DNA from: Planomicrobium stackebrandtii
GTDB taxonomy: Bacteria; Bacillota; Bacilli; Bacillales_A; Planococcaceae
DNA: 64,000 nucleotides
Direction: 5' to 3'
Assembly: GCF_030814955.1 (NCBI RefSeq)
Contig: NZ_JAUSWB010000009.1
Location: forward strand, 1-64,000
Shown: positions 1 to 8,322 of the stretch, in pieces
Layout of the letters: every line of letters starts with the position of its first letter
Position numbering within the stretch: the first letter of the stretch is position 1
Program-made: the position numbers and the translations under genes
The notes under the pieces: generated by a model
What the model was told of the DNA's origin: nothing
Databases searched by the model: none
Seen by the model: the letters and a program-made list of their open reading frames with translations, nothing else

Positions 1-92
1 AGATCCCTCAAAGACGATGAGGTAGATAGGTTCGAGGTGGAAGCGTGGCGACACGTGCAGCTGACGAATACTAATCGATCGAGGACTTAACC
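1..92 (+). rRNA. rrl: 23S rRNA, 3' end (partial)
   Basis: The window opens inside the conserved 3' terminus of 23S rRNA: the block ending in CGAGGACTTAACC is the usual Bacillales end. The 5S gene and tRNA array follow in the same direction, as in an rrn operon. The rest of the gene lies upstream of the window. Confidence 0.93.
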
Positions 93-235
93 AAACTTTA
101 TGTATGTGAACCGCTTCACCGAACGATCAATGTCGTGTATCCAGTTTTGAAAGAACAAGGAAAAGTTTTTGTCAGAAAAAGCTTGTAAAAACCTGTGAGA
201 TTGGTATAATCAATCTTGTCTTTCAAAACCAAATA
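93..235 (+). other. 23S-5S intergenic spacer
   Basis: This is 143 bases of AT-rich spacer between the 23S end and 5S. No gene is seen. It is expected to hold the processing sites that free both rRNAs, but I cannot place them. Confidence 0.6.
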
Positions 236-351
236 GTCCAGTGATGATGGCAAAGAGGCCACACCCGTTCCCATCCCGAACACGGCAGTTAAGCTCTTTT
301 GCGCCGATGGTAGTTGGGGGTCTCCCCCTGTGAGAGTAGGACGTCGCTGGG
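236..351 (+). rRNA. rrf: 5S ribosomal RNA
   Basis: The conserved 5S core is present (CACACCCGTTCCCAT, then GAACACGG and GTTAAGCTCTT), and it ends in GAGAGTAGGACGTCGCTGGG, which pairs with the 5' end. The length of about 116 nt is typical of Bacillales. The tRNA array begins 11 bases later. Confidence 0.95.
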
Positions 352-362
352 CAATACTTATC

Positions 363-438
363 GGAGGATTAGCTCAGCTGGGAGAGCATCTGCCTTACAA
401 GCAGAGGGTCGGCGGTTCGATCCCGTCATCCTCCACCA
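363..438 (+). tRNA. tRNA-Val (anticodon TAC)
   Basis: Acceptor GGAGGAT pairs with ATCCTCC. The anticodon loop reads CTTACAA, the T-arm GGTTCGATCC is intact, and CCA is encoded. It is the first of 20 tRNAs; the order follows the B. subtilis trnB array. Confidence 0.96.
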
Positions 439-453
439 TTTTTTCACTCTTTC

Positions 454-529
<76 letters not shown>

Positions 530-540
530 CTCATGTACAT

Positions 541-616
541 GAGCCATTAGCTCAGCTGGTAGAGCATCTGACTTTTAATCAGAGGGTCGAAGGTTCGAAT
601 CCTTCATGGCTCACCA
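541..616 (+). tRNA. tRNA-Lys (anticodon TTT)
   Basis: Acceptor GAGCCAT pairs with ATGGCTC. The anticodon loop CTTTTAA gives TTT. CCA is encoded. Confidence 0.96.
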
Positions 617-639
617 TTTTTTAATTGCATAATTGCCAC

Positions 640-724
640 GCGGGTGTGGCGGAACTGGCAGACGCACTAGACTTAGGATCTAGCGCCTTCGGGCGTGGGG
701 GTTCGACTCCCTTCACCCGCACCA
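640..724 (+). tRNA. tRNA-Leu (anticodon TAG)
   Basis: Acceptor GCGGGTG pairs with CACCCGC. The anticodon is TAG in a CTTAGGA loop. A class II variable arm (CGCCTTCGGGCG) is present and CCA is encoded. Confidence 0.96.
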
Positions 725-729
725 TTTTT

Positions 730-804
730 GCGGAAGTAGTTCAGTGGTAGAACGCCACCTTGCCAAGGTGGAGGTCGCGAGTTCGAACCTCGTCTTCCGC
801 TCCA
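730..804 (+). tRNA. tRNA-Gly (anticodon GCC)
   Basis: Acceptor GCGGAAG pairs with CTTCCGC. The anticodon stem-loop CCACCTTGCCAAGGTGG reads GCC. CCA is encoded. Confidence 0.96.
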
Positions 805-833
805 TATTTTTTTGCACAAGATACCGACCCCAG

Positions 834-922
834 GCCGGGGTGGCGGAACTGGCAGACGCACAGGACTTAAAATCCTGCGGTAGGTGACTACCGTACCGGT
901 TCGATTCCGGTCCTCGGCACCA
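834..922 (+). tRNA. tRNA-Leu (anticodon TAA)
   Basis: Acceptor GCCGGGG pairs with the CCTCGGC end allowing one wobble. The anticodon loop CTTAAAA gives TAA. It has a long variable arm (GGTAGGTGACTACC) and CCA is encoded. Confidence 0.95.
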
Positions 923-952
923 TTTAGGCAAAACCAACTGAATCATTTTTAT

Positions 953-1029
953 GCGCCCGTAGCTCAATTGGATAGAGTACTTGACTACGAATCAAGCGGT
1001 TAGAGGTTCGAGTCCTCTCGGGCGCGCCA
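953..1029 (+). tRNA. tRNA-Arg (anticodon ACG)
   Basis: Acceptor GCGCCCG pairs with CGGGCGC. The anticodon loop CTACGAA gives ACG, which needs TadA to make inosine at the wobble base. CCA is encoded. Confidence 0.95.
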
Positions 1030-1054
1030 TATTTTTACCTCAGCAATTCAAGTT

Positions 1055-1131
1055 CGGGAAGTAGCTCAGCTTGGTAGAGCACTTGGTTTGGGACCAAGGG
1101 GTCGCAGGTTCGAATCCTGTCTTCCCGACCA
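1055..1131 (+). tRNA. tRNA-Pro (anticodon TGG)
   Basis: Acceptor CGGGAAG pairs with CTTCCCG. The anticodon loop TTTGGGA gives TGG. CCA is encoded. Confidence 0.95.
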
Positions 1132-1137
1132 AACAAT

Positions 1138-1213
1138 GGGGCCTTAGCTCAGCTGGGAGAGCGCCTGCCTTGCACGCAGGAGGTCAGCGGTTCGATCCCG
1201 CTAGGCTCCACCA
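1138..1213 (+). tRNA. tRNA-Ala (anticodon TGC)
   Basis: Acceptor GGGGCCT pairs with AGGCTCC through a G-T wobble. The anticodon loop CTTGCAC gives TGC. CCA is encoded. Only six bases separate it from tRNA-Pro. Confidence 0.95.
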
Positions 1214-1233
1214 ACTATATAAATAAAGATCCT

Positions 1234-1307
1234 GGCGGCGTAGCTCAGCTGGCTAGAGCGTACGGTTCATACCCGTAAGGTCGGGGGTTCGATCCCCTCT
1301 GCCGCCA
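1234..1307 (+). tRNA. tRNA-Met, elongator (anticodon CAT), no encoded CCA
   Basis: Acceptor GGCGGCG pairs with TGCCGCC. The loop TTCATAC and stem match the elongator tRNA-Met of B. subtilis as I recall it. After discriminator A1307 the DNA reads CTT, so CCA must be added by nucleotidyltransferase. Confidence 0.9.
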
Positions 1308-1315
1308 CTTTTTTA

Positions 1316-1392
1316 GGACCTTTAGCTCAGTTGGTTAGAGCAGACGGCTCATAACCGTCCGGTCGCAGGTTCGAGTCCTGCAAGGTCCACCA
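1316..1392 (+). tRNA. tRNA with CAT anticodon, probably tRNA-Ile2
   Basis: Acceptor GGACCTT pairs with AAGGTCC, the loop is CTCATAA and CCA is encoded. Its place after elongator Met and its body sequence fit the lysidine-modified tRNA-Ile2 of B. subtilis. Met identity cannot be excluded without a covariance-model scan. Confidence 0.9.
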
Positions 1393-1407
1393 TTTATATA
1401 TTATCAC

Positions 1408-1500
1408 GGAGGAATACCCAAGTTTGGCTGAAGGGATCGGTCTTGAAAACCGACAGGGGAGTCAAATCCCGCGGGGGTTCGAATCCCTCTTCCTCCTCCA
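1408..1500 (+). tRNA. tRNA-Ser (anticodon TGA)
   Basis: Acceptor GGAGGAA pairs with TTCCTCC. The anticodon loop CTTGAAA gives TGA. It has a long class II variable arm and CCA is encoded. Confidence 0.95.
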
Positions 1501-1567
1501 TTATTTTTAAAATGTGTGGACAATTTTTATTAAAGATTGTGCAAGAAGTCATTACCTATATTATTAT

Positions 1568-1645
<78 letters not shown>

Positions 1646-1647
1646 AT

Positions 1648-1723
1648 GGTCCCGTGGTGTAGCGGTTAACATGCCTGCCTGTCACGCAGGAGATCGCCGG
1701 TTCGATCCCGGTCGGGACCGCCA
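1648..1723 (+). tRNA. tRNA-Asp (anticodon GTC)
   Basis: Acceptor GGTCCCG pairs with CGGGACC. The anticodon loop CTGTCAC gives GTC. CCA is encoded. It lies three bases after tRNA-fMet. Confidence 0.96.
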
Positions 1724-1739
1724 TTTTTTTCAAAGTTGT

Positions 1740-1815
1740 GGGTCAGTAGCTCAGTCGGTAGAGCATTAGATTGAAGCTCTAAGTGTCGGCGGTTCGATTC
1801 CGTCCTGACCCACCA
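1740..1815 (+). tRNA. tRNA-Phe (anticodon GAA)
   Basis: Acceptor GGGTCAG pairs with CTGACCC. The anticodon loop TTGAAGC gives GAA. CCA is encoded. In B. subtilis trnB a His tRNA follows Phe; none is present here. Confidence 0.95.
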
Positions 1816-1821
1816 TTTTTT

Positions 1822-1895
1822 GCGGGTGTAGTTTAGTGGTAAAACCTCAGCCTTCCAAGCTGATGATGAGGGTTCGATTCCCTTCACCCGCTCCA
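1822..1895 (+). tRNA. tRNA-Gly (anticodon TCC)
   Basis: Acceptor GCGGGTG pairs with CACCCGC. The anticodon loop CTTCCAA gives TCC. CCA is encoded. Confidence 0.95.
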
Positions 1896-1909
1896 TAATT
1901 TATACATAT

Positions 1910-1986
<77 letters not shown>

Positions 1987-1987
1987 T

Positions 1988-2062
1988 TCCGAAGTAGCTC
2001 AGTGGTAGAGCACCGCACTGTTAATGCGATGGTCGTAGGTTCGAGTCCTACCTTCGGAGCCA
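1988..2062 (+). tRNA. tRNA-Asn (anticodon GTT)
   Basis: Acceptor TCCGAAG pairs with CTTCGGA. The anticodon loop CTGTTAA gives GTT. CCA is encoded. It starts one base after tRNA-Ile ends. Confidence 0.95.
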
Positions 2063-2066
2063 TACT

Positions 2067-2157
2067 GGGGAAGTACTCAAGTGGCTGAAGAGGCGCCCCT
2101 GCTAAGGGTGTAGGTCGGGCAACCGGCGCGAGGGTTCAAATCCCTCCTTCTCCGCCA
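2067..2157 (+). tRNA. tRNA-Ser (anticodon GCT)
   Basis: Acceptor GGGGAAG pairs with CTTCTCC through one wobble. The anticodon is GCT (CTGCTAA loop). It has a long variable arm and CCA is encoded. Confidence 0.95.
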
Positions 2158-2163
2158 GTATTA

Positions 2164-2235
2164 GGCCCCTTGGTCAAGCGGTTAAGACACCGCCCTTTCA
2201 CGGCGGTAACACGGGTTCGAATCCCGTAGGGGTCA
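2164..2235 (+). tRNA. tRNA-Glu (anticodon TTC), no encoded CCA
   Basis: Acceptor GGCCCCT pairs with AGGGGTC. The anticodon loop CTTTCAC gives TTC. After discriminator A2235 the DNA reads TTA, so CCA is added after transcription. It is the last tRNA, directly before the array terminator. Confidence 0.94.
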
Positions 2236-2240
2236 TTATG

Positions 2241-2278
2241 AAAAAGTGTCATGCATTCAATTGCATGACACTTTTTTT
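2241..2278 (+). terminator. Terminator of the rRNA-tRNA array (bidirectional)
   Basis: A near-perfect hairpin (AAGTGTCATGCA with TGCATGACACTT) is flanked by A5 and T7, so it can work on both strands. On the minus strand the final codons and stop of the DMT transporter gene lie inside it. Confidence 0.9.
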
Positions 2279-3214
2279 CGTTCTAACAGAAATATAGCTG
2301 TGAAGCATCATACCAAACATCACGAGCAAAATGCCGAATATTGATAGAACAGAAGGCAAAGCAATGGATAGAAAAAGAATTTCTCCTATCAAAGCAAACA
2401 AAACTTCCATCGATTGAGTGGCTTCAACAGCGCCTAGCTTCTGCATATTTCCTCTGACCAAGTCGGTGGCTTTAAAGAAAAGCACGGTAGCAATGACTCC
2501 TGAACTGATTGCGACGATTAAAGTTTGAAAGCTTTGAGAAGCCGTAGGACCACCAACAGTCAGCAAGCCATAAAAAGACAATATCAGCCAAAAAGGCAGG
2601 CTTGCTAAAGTCATCCCCAGAACACGTTGATAAGCATCCAACCGGCCGCCGCATATGTCCATCATTTTTCTGTTGCCCAACGGATATGCGAAAGCAGCAA
2701 CGATAACCGGAATAAAACCGAACCACAATGTTGCTGAAGAAACGGCTGCCACATGCTCTAGCTGCATTAAACTGACACCAGCTAATATGATCAATGAAAC
2801 TAACAGCCCTCTTAAAGGGATCTTTCCTCTGATCTGGACTGTCTCCTTCTTGCTATATATTGTGATTAGGAACAACGGGGCCAAAAGGGTACCTGCGATA
2901 ATAGTGATTTGCCACGTTCCTGCAATGAGCCAGCCTGGAGAATAAGCGGCGGCAAAACATAGAGGTGTGTAAAACAAGCCGAATCCTACAAAGCTCCATA
3001 CTAGCCAAGCCCTTTTGTTTCTGCCCATTTCCTGTAGTAGAGGCTTTAAGTTTTTTCGTGAAAGGACAATGATCAGTAAAAAGGGAATCATGAAAATATA
3101 GCGCAGAGAAGCACTCCAGATCCAACTTCCACCGCCTGCTTCCATCGTGGCGTTCAAGACAAAAGTAAAAGCAAAGAAAAAAGCAGCTATAATGCCGATC
3201 AAAATGGGTTTCAC
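2249..3214 (-). CDS. DMT-superfamily efflux transporter (EmrE-like family)
   Basis: A 321-residue integral membrane protein with about ten hydrophobic segments, resembling the putative multidrug-resistance efflux transporters of the drug/metabolite transporter superfamily. The substrate is unknown. I chose GTG at 3214 because a clean AGGAGG sits eight bases before it; an upstream in-frame ATG at 3244 has no comparable site. The C-terminal residues (SVMQLNA) and the stop are encoded within the terminator hairpin shared with the tRNA array, so the reading frame runs into its own transcription end. It stands alone, convergent with the tRNA array and upstream of menA on the same strand. Confidence 0.8.
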   Translation of the reverse strand: MKPILIGIIAAFFFAFTFVLNATMEAGGGSWIWSASLRYIFMIPFLLIIVLSRKNLKPLLQEMGRNKRAWLVWSFVGFGLFYTPLCFAAAYSPGWLIAGTWQITIIAGTLLAPLFLITIYSKKETVQIRGKIPLRGLLVSLIILAGVSLMQLEHVAAVSSATLWFGFIPVIVAAFAYPLGNRKMMDICGGRLDAYQRVLGMTLASLPFWLILSFYGLLTVGGPTASQSFQTLIVAISSGVIATVLFFKATDLVRGNMQKLGAVEATQSMEVLFALIGEILFLSIALPSVLSIFGILLVMFGMMLHSYISVRTKKSVMQLNA

Positions 3215-3296
3215 TTTGTAACCTCCTAAAAATGCACCTTTCAATTATTCATCTACTATAACGCATGCTTAGATTTCAACATAGTATTATTCAAAC

Positions 3297-3328
3297 AAAA
3301 AAGGGATTCCATAGGGATCCCTTTTTTT
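3297..3328 (-). terminator. Terminator after menA
   Basis: The arms AAAAAGGGAT and ATCCCTTTTT form a hairpin just beyond the menA stop, with a T-run on the minus strand. It separates menA from the DMT transporter gene. Confidence 0.75.
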
Positions 3329-3336
3329 CACAGTAT

Positions 3337-4248
3337 TTATAGAAGATAATCAATCAACAAACCGATTCCGAGTAAAAAAGCGACAAATGTATTCGTTTTG
3401 CCTGTATCTTTCATCGCCGGCATCACTTTCAGCGGTTCAGTGAAGCGTTTAAAGATCTTAACTACTTTAATGGGTTTCAGGACACTGAGGAAAACCAATA
3501 AAGCCCACGGCGTCAACATTCCTGAAACGACAAGAATTACGATCCAGGCATAGGCAAGGATGAAGAACGACATCAGAATGTTGACGGCACCAGGTCTTTT
3601 GACTAAGATTGCTAATGTTTTGCGGCCGCTTTCCTCGTCACCGACAATGTCACGGATGTTATTGGACAACATAATTGCTGCTACCAGCAAAGTGCTTGGC
3701 ACAGCAAGCAAAGAAGCTTCCAGCGTAACTAATCCGGTTTGAATGTAGAAGGCGATGATGACAATCAGATAGCCCATTACCACTCCGGAAAAAAGTTCGC
3801 CAAAAGGGGTATAAGCAATAGGATAAGGTCCACCGGTATATAGGTAACCGATCATCATCGCCACTGCGCCAACGACCAAAAGCCACCAGCTGGTTTGTGA
3901 ACAAATGTAGAGCCCGATGACCGCGGCGATTCCATAAAATACTAAAGCTAAAGCCAAAACGGTTTTTGGTTTCACACCGTTTCGAACGATTGCGCCGCCG
4001 ATGCCGACAGAATTTTCATTGTCGAGGCCTCTCGCGAAATCATAGTACTCGTTGAACATATTGGTGGCTGCTTGAATCAACAAACTTGCGACAAGCATCG
4101 CCAGGAATAAAATCCAGTCTATCGGGGAATAGTGTAAAGCGATCATTGTTCCCAGGAAAACAGGAGCGAAGGATGCAGTTAAGGTGTGGGGCCGGGTCAG
4201 CTGCCACCAGACGCGCCATCCGCTGTCAGCTTGTAGTGATTGTGTCAT
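3337..4248 (-). CDS. menA: 1,4-dihydroxy-2-naphthoate polyprenyltransferase
   Basis: MenA attaches the polyprenyl chain to 1,4-dihydroxy-2-naphthoate in the membrane, giving demethylmenaquinone. The 303-residue product is a UbiA-family membrane protein with about eight to nine hydrophobic segments. It carries the prenyl-diphosphate-binding motif NEYYDFARGLD near residue 75 and a second acidic site, DIVGDEESGRKT. The ATG at 4248 was chosen because AAAGGAG lies nine bases upstream; the frame opens nine codons earlier without a ribosome-binding site. It is divergent from menF, the usual Bacillales arrangement, so both directions feed menaquinone synthesis. Confidence 0.93.
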   Translation of the reverse strand: MTQSLQADSGWRVWWQLTRPHTLTASFAPVFLGTMIALHYSPIDWILFLAMLVASLLIQAATNMFNEYYDFARGLDNENSVGIGGAIVRNGVKPKTVLALALVFYGIAAVIGLYICSQTSWWLLVVGAVAMMIGYLYTGGPYPIAYTPFGELFSGVVMGYLIVIIAFYIQTGLVTLEASLLAVPSTLLVAAIMLSNNIRDIVGDEESGRKTLAILVKRPGAVNILMSFFILAYAWIVILVVSGMLTPWALLVFLSVLKPIKVVKIFKRFTEPLKVMPAMKDTGKTNTFVAFLLGIGLLIDYLL

Positions 4249-4419
4249 ATCTATCTCTCCTTTAATTCTTTCCACTGTTCATTGTACTTCAAAATAGCAG
4301 GGAATACAGCAAATGATGTGCTGATTTTAGCAGAAAAGAGTATGATAGAGGATAGAGATTAAAAAGTAAAACAGTGAGTGGAATAAACGAGACGCTTGTC
4401 TTAAAACGGAGGTAATCAG

Positions 4420-5811
4420 GTGAATTCAGAATCGTCTTCATCGACCCAGCAATCTGCGGAAAGCCATTACGAGGGCTACCGTTTTTATACTGAAACAATT
4501 GAAGTAACCCGCATGTCTGCTTTGGCATTTTTTGAAGCTGGAGGAGATGAATACGCGGGAAAACGCATGTATTGGCAAAATCGTGAAAAGACCTTTACAC
4601 TCGTTGGGATTGGCCATGCCCATGTCCTGTCTACAAACAAATCAACAGGACGATTCGAAAAAATAAAGGAAGATTGGAAAAGTTTATGCCGCCAGATCGT
4701 TAACGAAGAAAGTTCTGTACAACCCGTTCTTTTTGGCGGGTTCTCATTCGACCCTTTAAATAACAAGCCGAGTGAATGGACAAGATTTCCACAGGCTTAT
4801 TTTGCAGTACCGACTTTTCAGTTGATTTTAAAAGGTGAGCAGGCTTTTGTCAGCATCCATTTTATCACTGACCAGCAAGAAAGCTTTGCAGAGTTTGATG
4901 CGATGCGTAAAGAGCGCGACAAACTGATCCACGCTGCTCAAGTAACGGAAGTGGATAAATACGATAAACCTCAGGCGATTGGGCGAACAGAGCTTAGAAA
5001 AGAAGAATACTTGGGATCTATTCAACAGGTTACAGATATCATCAAAGCTGAAAGGGTAGAGAAAGTCGTTATTGCGCGCACCTTAAAGCTGGAATATGCA
5101 CAGAAGCTATCTCCAGCTGCTGCTTTGTATCAAGTTTCCAATGAACAGCCTGAAAGCTTCTTGTTTGGTTTGGAAGCGGAAGAACAGTTTTTCTTTGGTG
5201 CAACACCTGAACGGTTAGTAAAAGTGGAAGACCGGAAAGCGCTCTCGACTTGTTTAGCCGGCTCTACTCCAAGAGGGAAAACAGTCGAGAAGGATACCGA
5301 ACTTGGTGAAGCCTTGTTAAAAGATCCAAAAAATCGCGCAGAACATCAATATGTCGTCAAGATGATCAGTGAAGTATTTGAAGCAAATTGCAGCCGGACG
5401 ATCGTTCCCAAGTTGCCAAAGCTGATGAAAATTAGAGACATTCAACATTTGTATACACCGGTTGAAGGTGAATTAAATTCTGGCTCTACTTTGTTTGATT
5501 TGGTGGAGGTTCTTCACCCGACGCCGGCGCTTGGCGGGGAACCGAAATTAAAGGCTTTGGAGCTGATCCGTGACTACGAAGCAATGAACCGCGGCTACTA
5601 CGCGGCACCAGTCGGTTGGATTGATGCCAAAGGAGACGGCGAGTTTGCAGTCGCGATCCGGTCGGCCTTATTAGACGGCGAAAAAGCTTATTTGTATGCA
5701 GGCGGCGGAATTGTAGCAGATTCCACGCCTGAATCAGAGTATGACGAGACATGGGTTAAGTTTAGACCGATGCTTCGGGCATTGGGAGGTCAATGGAGTG
5801 ACGAGTCGTAA
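4420..5811 (+). CDS. menF: Isochorismate synthase MenF
   Basis: MenF converts chorismate to isochorismate, the first committed step of menaquinone synthesis. The 463-residue protein has the chorismate-binding fold in its C-terminal half. Visible family signatures are VVIARTLKLE, FFFGATPERL, TCLAGSTPRGKT, LHPTPALGGEP and YAGGGIVADSTPESEYDET, the last holding the Mg-binding glutamates. The start is GTG at 4420, six bases after GGAGGT. It is the first gene of the menFDHBEC operon and overlaps menD by 14 bases, so the two are probably translationally coupled. Confidence 0.94.
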   Translation: MNSESSSSTQQSAESHYEGYRFYTETIEVTRMSALAFFEAGGDEYAGKRMYWQNREKTFTLVGIGHAHVLSTNKSTGRFEKIKEDWKSLCRQIVNEESSVQPVLFGGFSFDPLNNKPSEWTRFPQAYFAVPTFQLILKGEQAFVSIHFITDQQESFAEFDAMRKERDKLIHAAQVTEVDKYDKPQAIGRTELRKEEYLGSIQQVTDIIKAERVEKVVIARTLKLEYAQKLSPAAALYQVSNEQPESFLFGLEAEEQFFFGATPERLVKVEDRKALSTCLAGSTPRGKTVEKDTELGEALLKDPKNRAEHQYVVKMISEVFEANCSRTIVPKLPKLMKIRDIQHLYTPVEGELNSGSTLFDLVEVLHPTPALGGEPKLKALELIRDYEAMNRGYYAAPVGWIDAKGDGEFAVAIRSALLDGEKAYLYAGGGIVADSTPESEYDETWVKFRPMLRALGGQWSDES

Positions 5812-7498
5812 AGCGTTAACAGAATATGTATCTGCATTTACCCATTCGCTGGTGGGTCTGGGAGTGGTGAATGCTGTAATCAGTCCAGGGTCCCGGTCCA
5901 CTCCGCTTGCGTATGCTTGTATGAAACAAGAGGGCCTTACCGTTTATCGGCAGATCGATGAACGTTCAGCGGCCTATTTTGCTCTCGGCATGGCGAAGGC
6001 TTCCGGTAGACCAGTCATGCTATTGTGTACATCCGGCACTGCGGCGGCAAATTATTTTCCGGCAATCGTTGAAGCGTATTATGCACGAGTGCCGTTGATC
6101 GTCGTAACGGCAGATCGGCCGCATGAGCTAAGGGAGGTCGGAGCACCGCAAGCCATCAACCAGGTCAATTTGTTCGGGTCACATGTGAAATGGGCAACAG
6201 ACTTGCCGATGCCAGAGACGGAAAACCAATTGGCATTCTTGACTCGCCATCTGCATCGCTCTGTCCAAAGTGCCAGCAGTGAACCGAAAGGGCCGGTACA
6301 TGTTAATGTGCCGTTCCGCGAACCTTTGCGCATCGATTTTGAACAGGCTTATGAAAGTCTTGGTGAAATCGCTCATTTCGGTGGCGAAATGAGTTTATCG
6401 CCTAGCAGCCAGGAATTTCTGCAGAACTTGATGGAAAAAGAAAAAGGTTTGCTGGTTGTTGGAGAAATGACAGCTCAGGTGCCGGCAGAATTCTGGAACT
6501 TTATCCAAAAGCTCGATTGGCCGGTACTTGCGGATCCTTTGTCTAATCTACGAGGTAACATTCCTCCAGAAGCAAAGCATTTAATCATTGATTCTTATGA
6601 TGCCTTATTGAAAAATGAAACATTCAAGGCGGAGGCCGTCCCTGAAGTGGTAATCAGAATTGGTCCACAGCCGGTTTCAAAGCCGCTGAACTTGTTCTTG
6701 GCTGGAGTAAAACCGGAAGTTTATGTAGTGTTTGACGAAAGTCCGATGTTACGGGATGCCCAATCGCTGGCTACGCATCACATTCAGTCATCCGCAAATG
6801 CTTTATGGCAGATGCCGTTAGAAACGAAGCGAGTGAGTACGTACCTTGAAAAATGGACAGCTGCTTCGGCTCTCTACTGGGAAGTGGTCAGCCGCCATTG
6901 CCAGGAAGAGCTGGACGAAGGCGTCCTGGCAAAGGTATTTTTTGGAAAACTGGAAGCTTGCGACCTGATTGTCGGCAGCAGCATGCCCATCCGTGATGTT
7001 GATACATTCTTTAAAACGACCGAGCGGGATGTGATGATTTATGCCAACCGCGGTGCAAATGGCATTGACGGAGTGGTATCGACGGCATTTGGCGTTCAGG
7101 CAGCAAAACAGCGTCCAGCGTATTTATATATCGGTGATCTGTCATTCCTGCATGACATGAACGGATTGATTGCGTCCAAAATGCAGGCGACGGATTTGAC
7201 GATTGTCATCATGAATAACGATGGGGGAGGGATCTTCTCTTATTTGCCGCAGTCTCAGGAAGAACGTTATTTTGAGGACTTGTTCGGCACGCCAACAGGA
7301 CTGACATTCAGTGCCGCTGCAAAAATGTACGACGCGCAATATGTTGCAGTGGAAACGGCAGAACATTTAGCCCAGGCGTTGGATCAGCCAAAAGACAAAG
7401 CTGTGAAAATCATTGAAGTATTTACGGACCGGCAGCACAATGTCGCAACACACCGTAAATTATGGAGCCGATTAGACGGGGAGCTGGCCAAGCAATGA
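5798..7498 (+). CDS. menD: SEPHCHC synthase MenD
   Basis: MenD is a thiamine-diphosphate enzyme that joins 2-oxoglutarate to isochorismate, giving 2-succinyl-5-enolpyruvyl-6-hydroxy-3-cyclohexene-1-carboxylate. The 566 residues begin with the substrate-binding VISPGSRSTPLAYA and contain the thiamine-diphosphate/Mg motif from GDLSFLHD to NNDGGGIFSYLP in the C-terminal domain. GTG at 5798 was chosen because it follows GGGAGGT inside the menF 3' end; longer in-frame starts lack a ribosome-binding site. The stop overlaps the menH start (ATGA). Confidence 0.94.
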   Translation: MTSRKALTEYVSAFTHSLVGLGVVNAVISPGSRSTPLAYACMKQEGLTVYRQIDERSAAYFALGMAKASGRPVMLLCTSGTAAANYFPAIVEAYYARVPLIVVTADRPHELREVGAPQAINQVNLFGSHVKWATDLPMPETENQLAFLTRHLHRSVQSASSEPKGPVHVNVPFREPLRIDFEQAYESLGEIAHFGGEMSLSPSSQEFLQNLMEKEKGLLVVGEMTAQVPAEFWNFIQKLDWPVLADPLSNLRGNIPPEAKHLIIDSYDALLKNETFKAEAVPEVVIRIGPQPVSKPLNLFLAGVKPEVYVVFDESPMLRDAQSLATHHIQSSANALWQMPLETKRVSTYLEKWTAASALYWEVVSRHCQEELDEGVLAKVFFGKLEACDLIVGSSMPIRDVDTFFKTTERDVMIYANRGANGIDGVVSTAFGVQAAKQRPAYLYIGDLSFLHDMNGLIASKMQATDLTIVIMNNDGGGIFSYLPQSQEERYFEDLFGTPTGLTFSAAAKMYDAQYVAVETAEHLAQALDQPKDKAVKIIEVFTDRQHNVATHRKLWSRLDGELAKQ

Positions 7499-8322
7499 AG
7501 TTGGCTATTAGTGGAACCCGCTATCATCTTGAAATAATTAACGGAAACAAACAGGAAACGGTTGTCTTTATACATGGCTTTACCGGCAGCACCAAAAGTT
7601 GGCAGCCCGTTATTGAAGCTTGGGATGAATCAAAAATCGTTCTGATCGATTTGATAGGCCATGGCGAAACGGATTGTCCGGAAACAGTTGAGTCTTATTC
7701 AATGGAACAGCAGCTGGAAGATCTGGATGCTTTGTTTGAGCAATTGGATTTGGAACGGCTGACGCTTGTCGGCTATTCGATGGGCGGCAGGACAGCACTG
7801 GCTTATGCTTGCAGATTTCCAGGGCGAATCAAAGCACTGGTCTTGGAAAGTGCTTCTCCTGGACTTCGGAGTGAAACGGAGCGGCAGGAACGCCGGACGC
7901 GTGACGAGGGACTGGCAGAACGGATTGTTGCTGGTGGGATAGAAAATTTTGTTGGCCGCTGGGAAAAAATCCCGTTGTTTGACAGCCAGAAATCCCTGCC
8001 AGATTCATTGAAACGGAACATTCGTGAAGAGCGTTTGGCACAGAATCCGGTTGGGCTTGCAAACAGCCTAAGGGGCATGGGAACCGGTGCACAAGCATCC
8101 TATTGGGGACGGCTGGCAGAGTTGGACATGCCGGTTTTATTGGTGACGGGGCGGTTGGATGAGAAGTTTGAGGCGATTGCCGCAGAGATGATGAAGCTAT
8201 TGCCAAACGCTGTTCACAAAACTATCGATGCAGGGCATGCAATACATGTGGAAAAACCTGTTGAATTTGCTACAATAGTAAGAGAGTATTTAAGTTTGAA
8301 CTATCAAGGAGGAAAATCATGA
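7495..8322 (+). CDS. menH: SHCHC synthase MenH (alpha/beta hydrolase fold)
   Basis: MenH eliminates pyruvate from the MenD product to give 2-succinyl-6-hydroxy-2,4-cyclohexadiene-1-carboxylate. The 275-residue protein has the alpha/beta-hydrolase signatures [10 protein letters not shown], nucleophile elbow [13 protein letters not shown], and the histidine motif [11 protein letters not shown] near the C-terminus. Its ATG overlaps the menD TGA, and its own TGA overlaps the menB ATG, so three consecutive genes are coupled. Confidence 0.92.
   Translation: MKLAISGTRYHLEIINGNKQETVVFIHGFTGSTKSWQPVIEAWDESKIVLIDLIGHGETDCPETVESYSMEQQLEDLDALFEQLDLERLTLVGYSMGGRTALAYACRFPGRIKALVLESASPGLRSETERQERRTRDEGLAERIVAGGIENFVGRWEKIPLFDSQKSLPDSLKRNIREERLAQNPVGLANSLRGMGTGAQASYWGRLAELDMPVLLVTGRLDEKFEAIAAEMMKLLPNAVHKTIDAGHAIHVEKPVEFATIVREYLSLNYQGGKS

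Noticed and set aside
5741..5797. Longer MenD start inside menF
   Set aside because: GTG at 5798 follows GGGAGGT and gives the standard MenD N-terminus.
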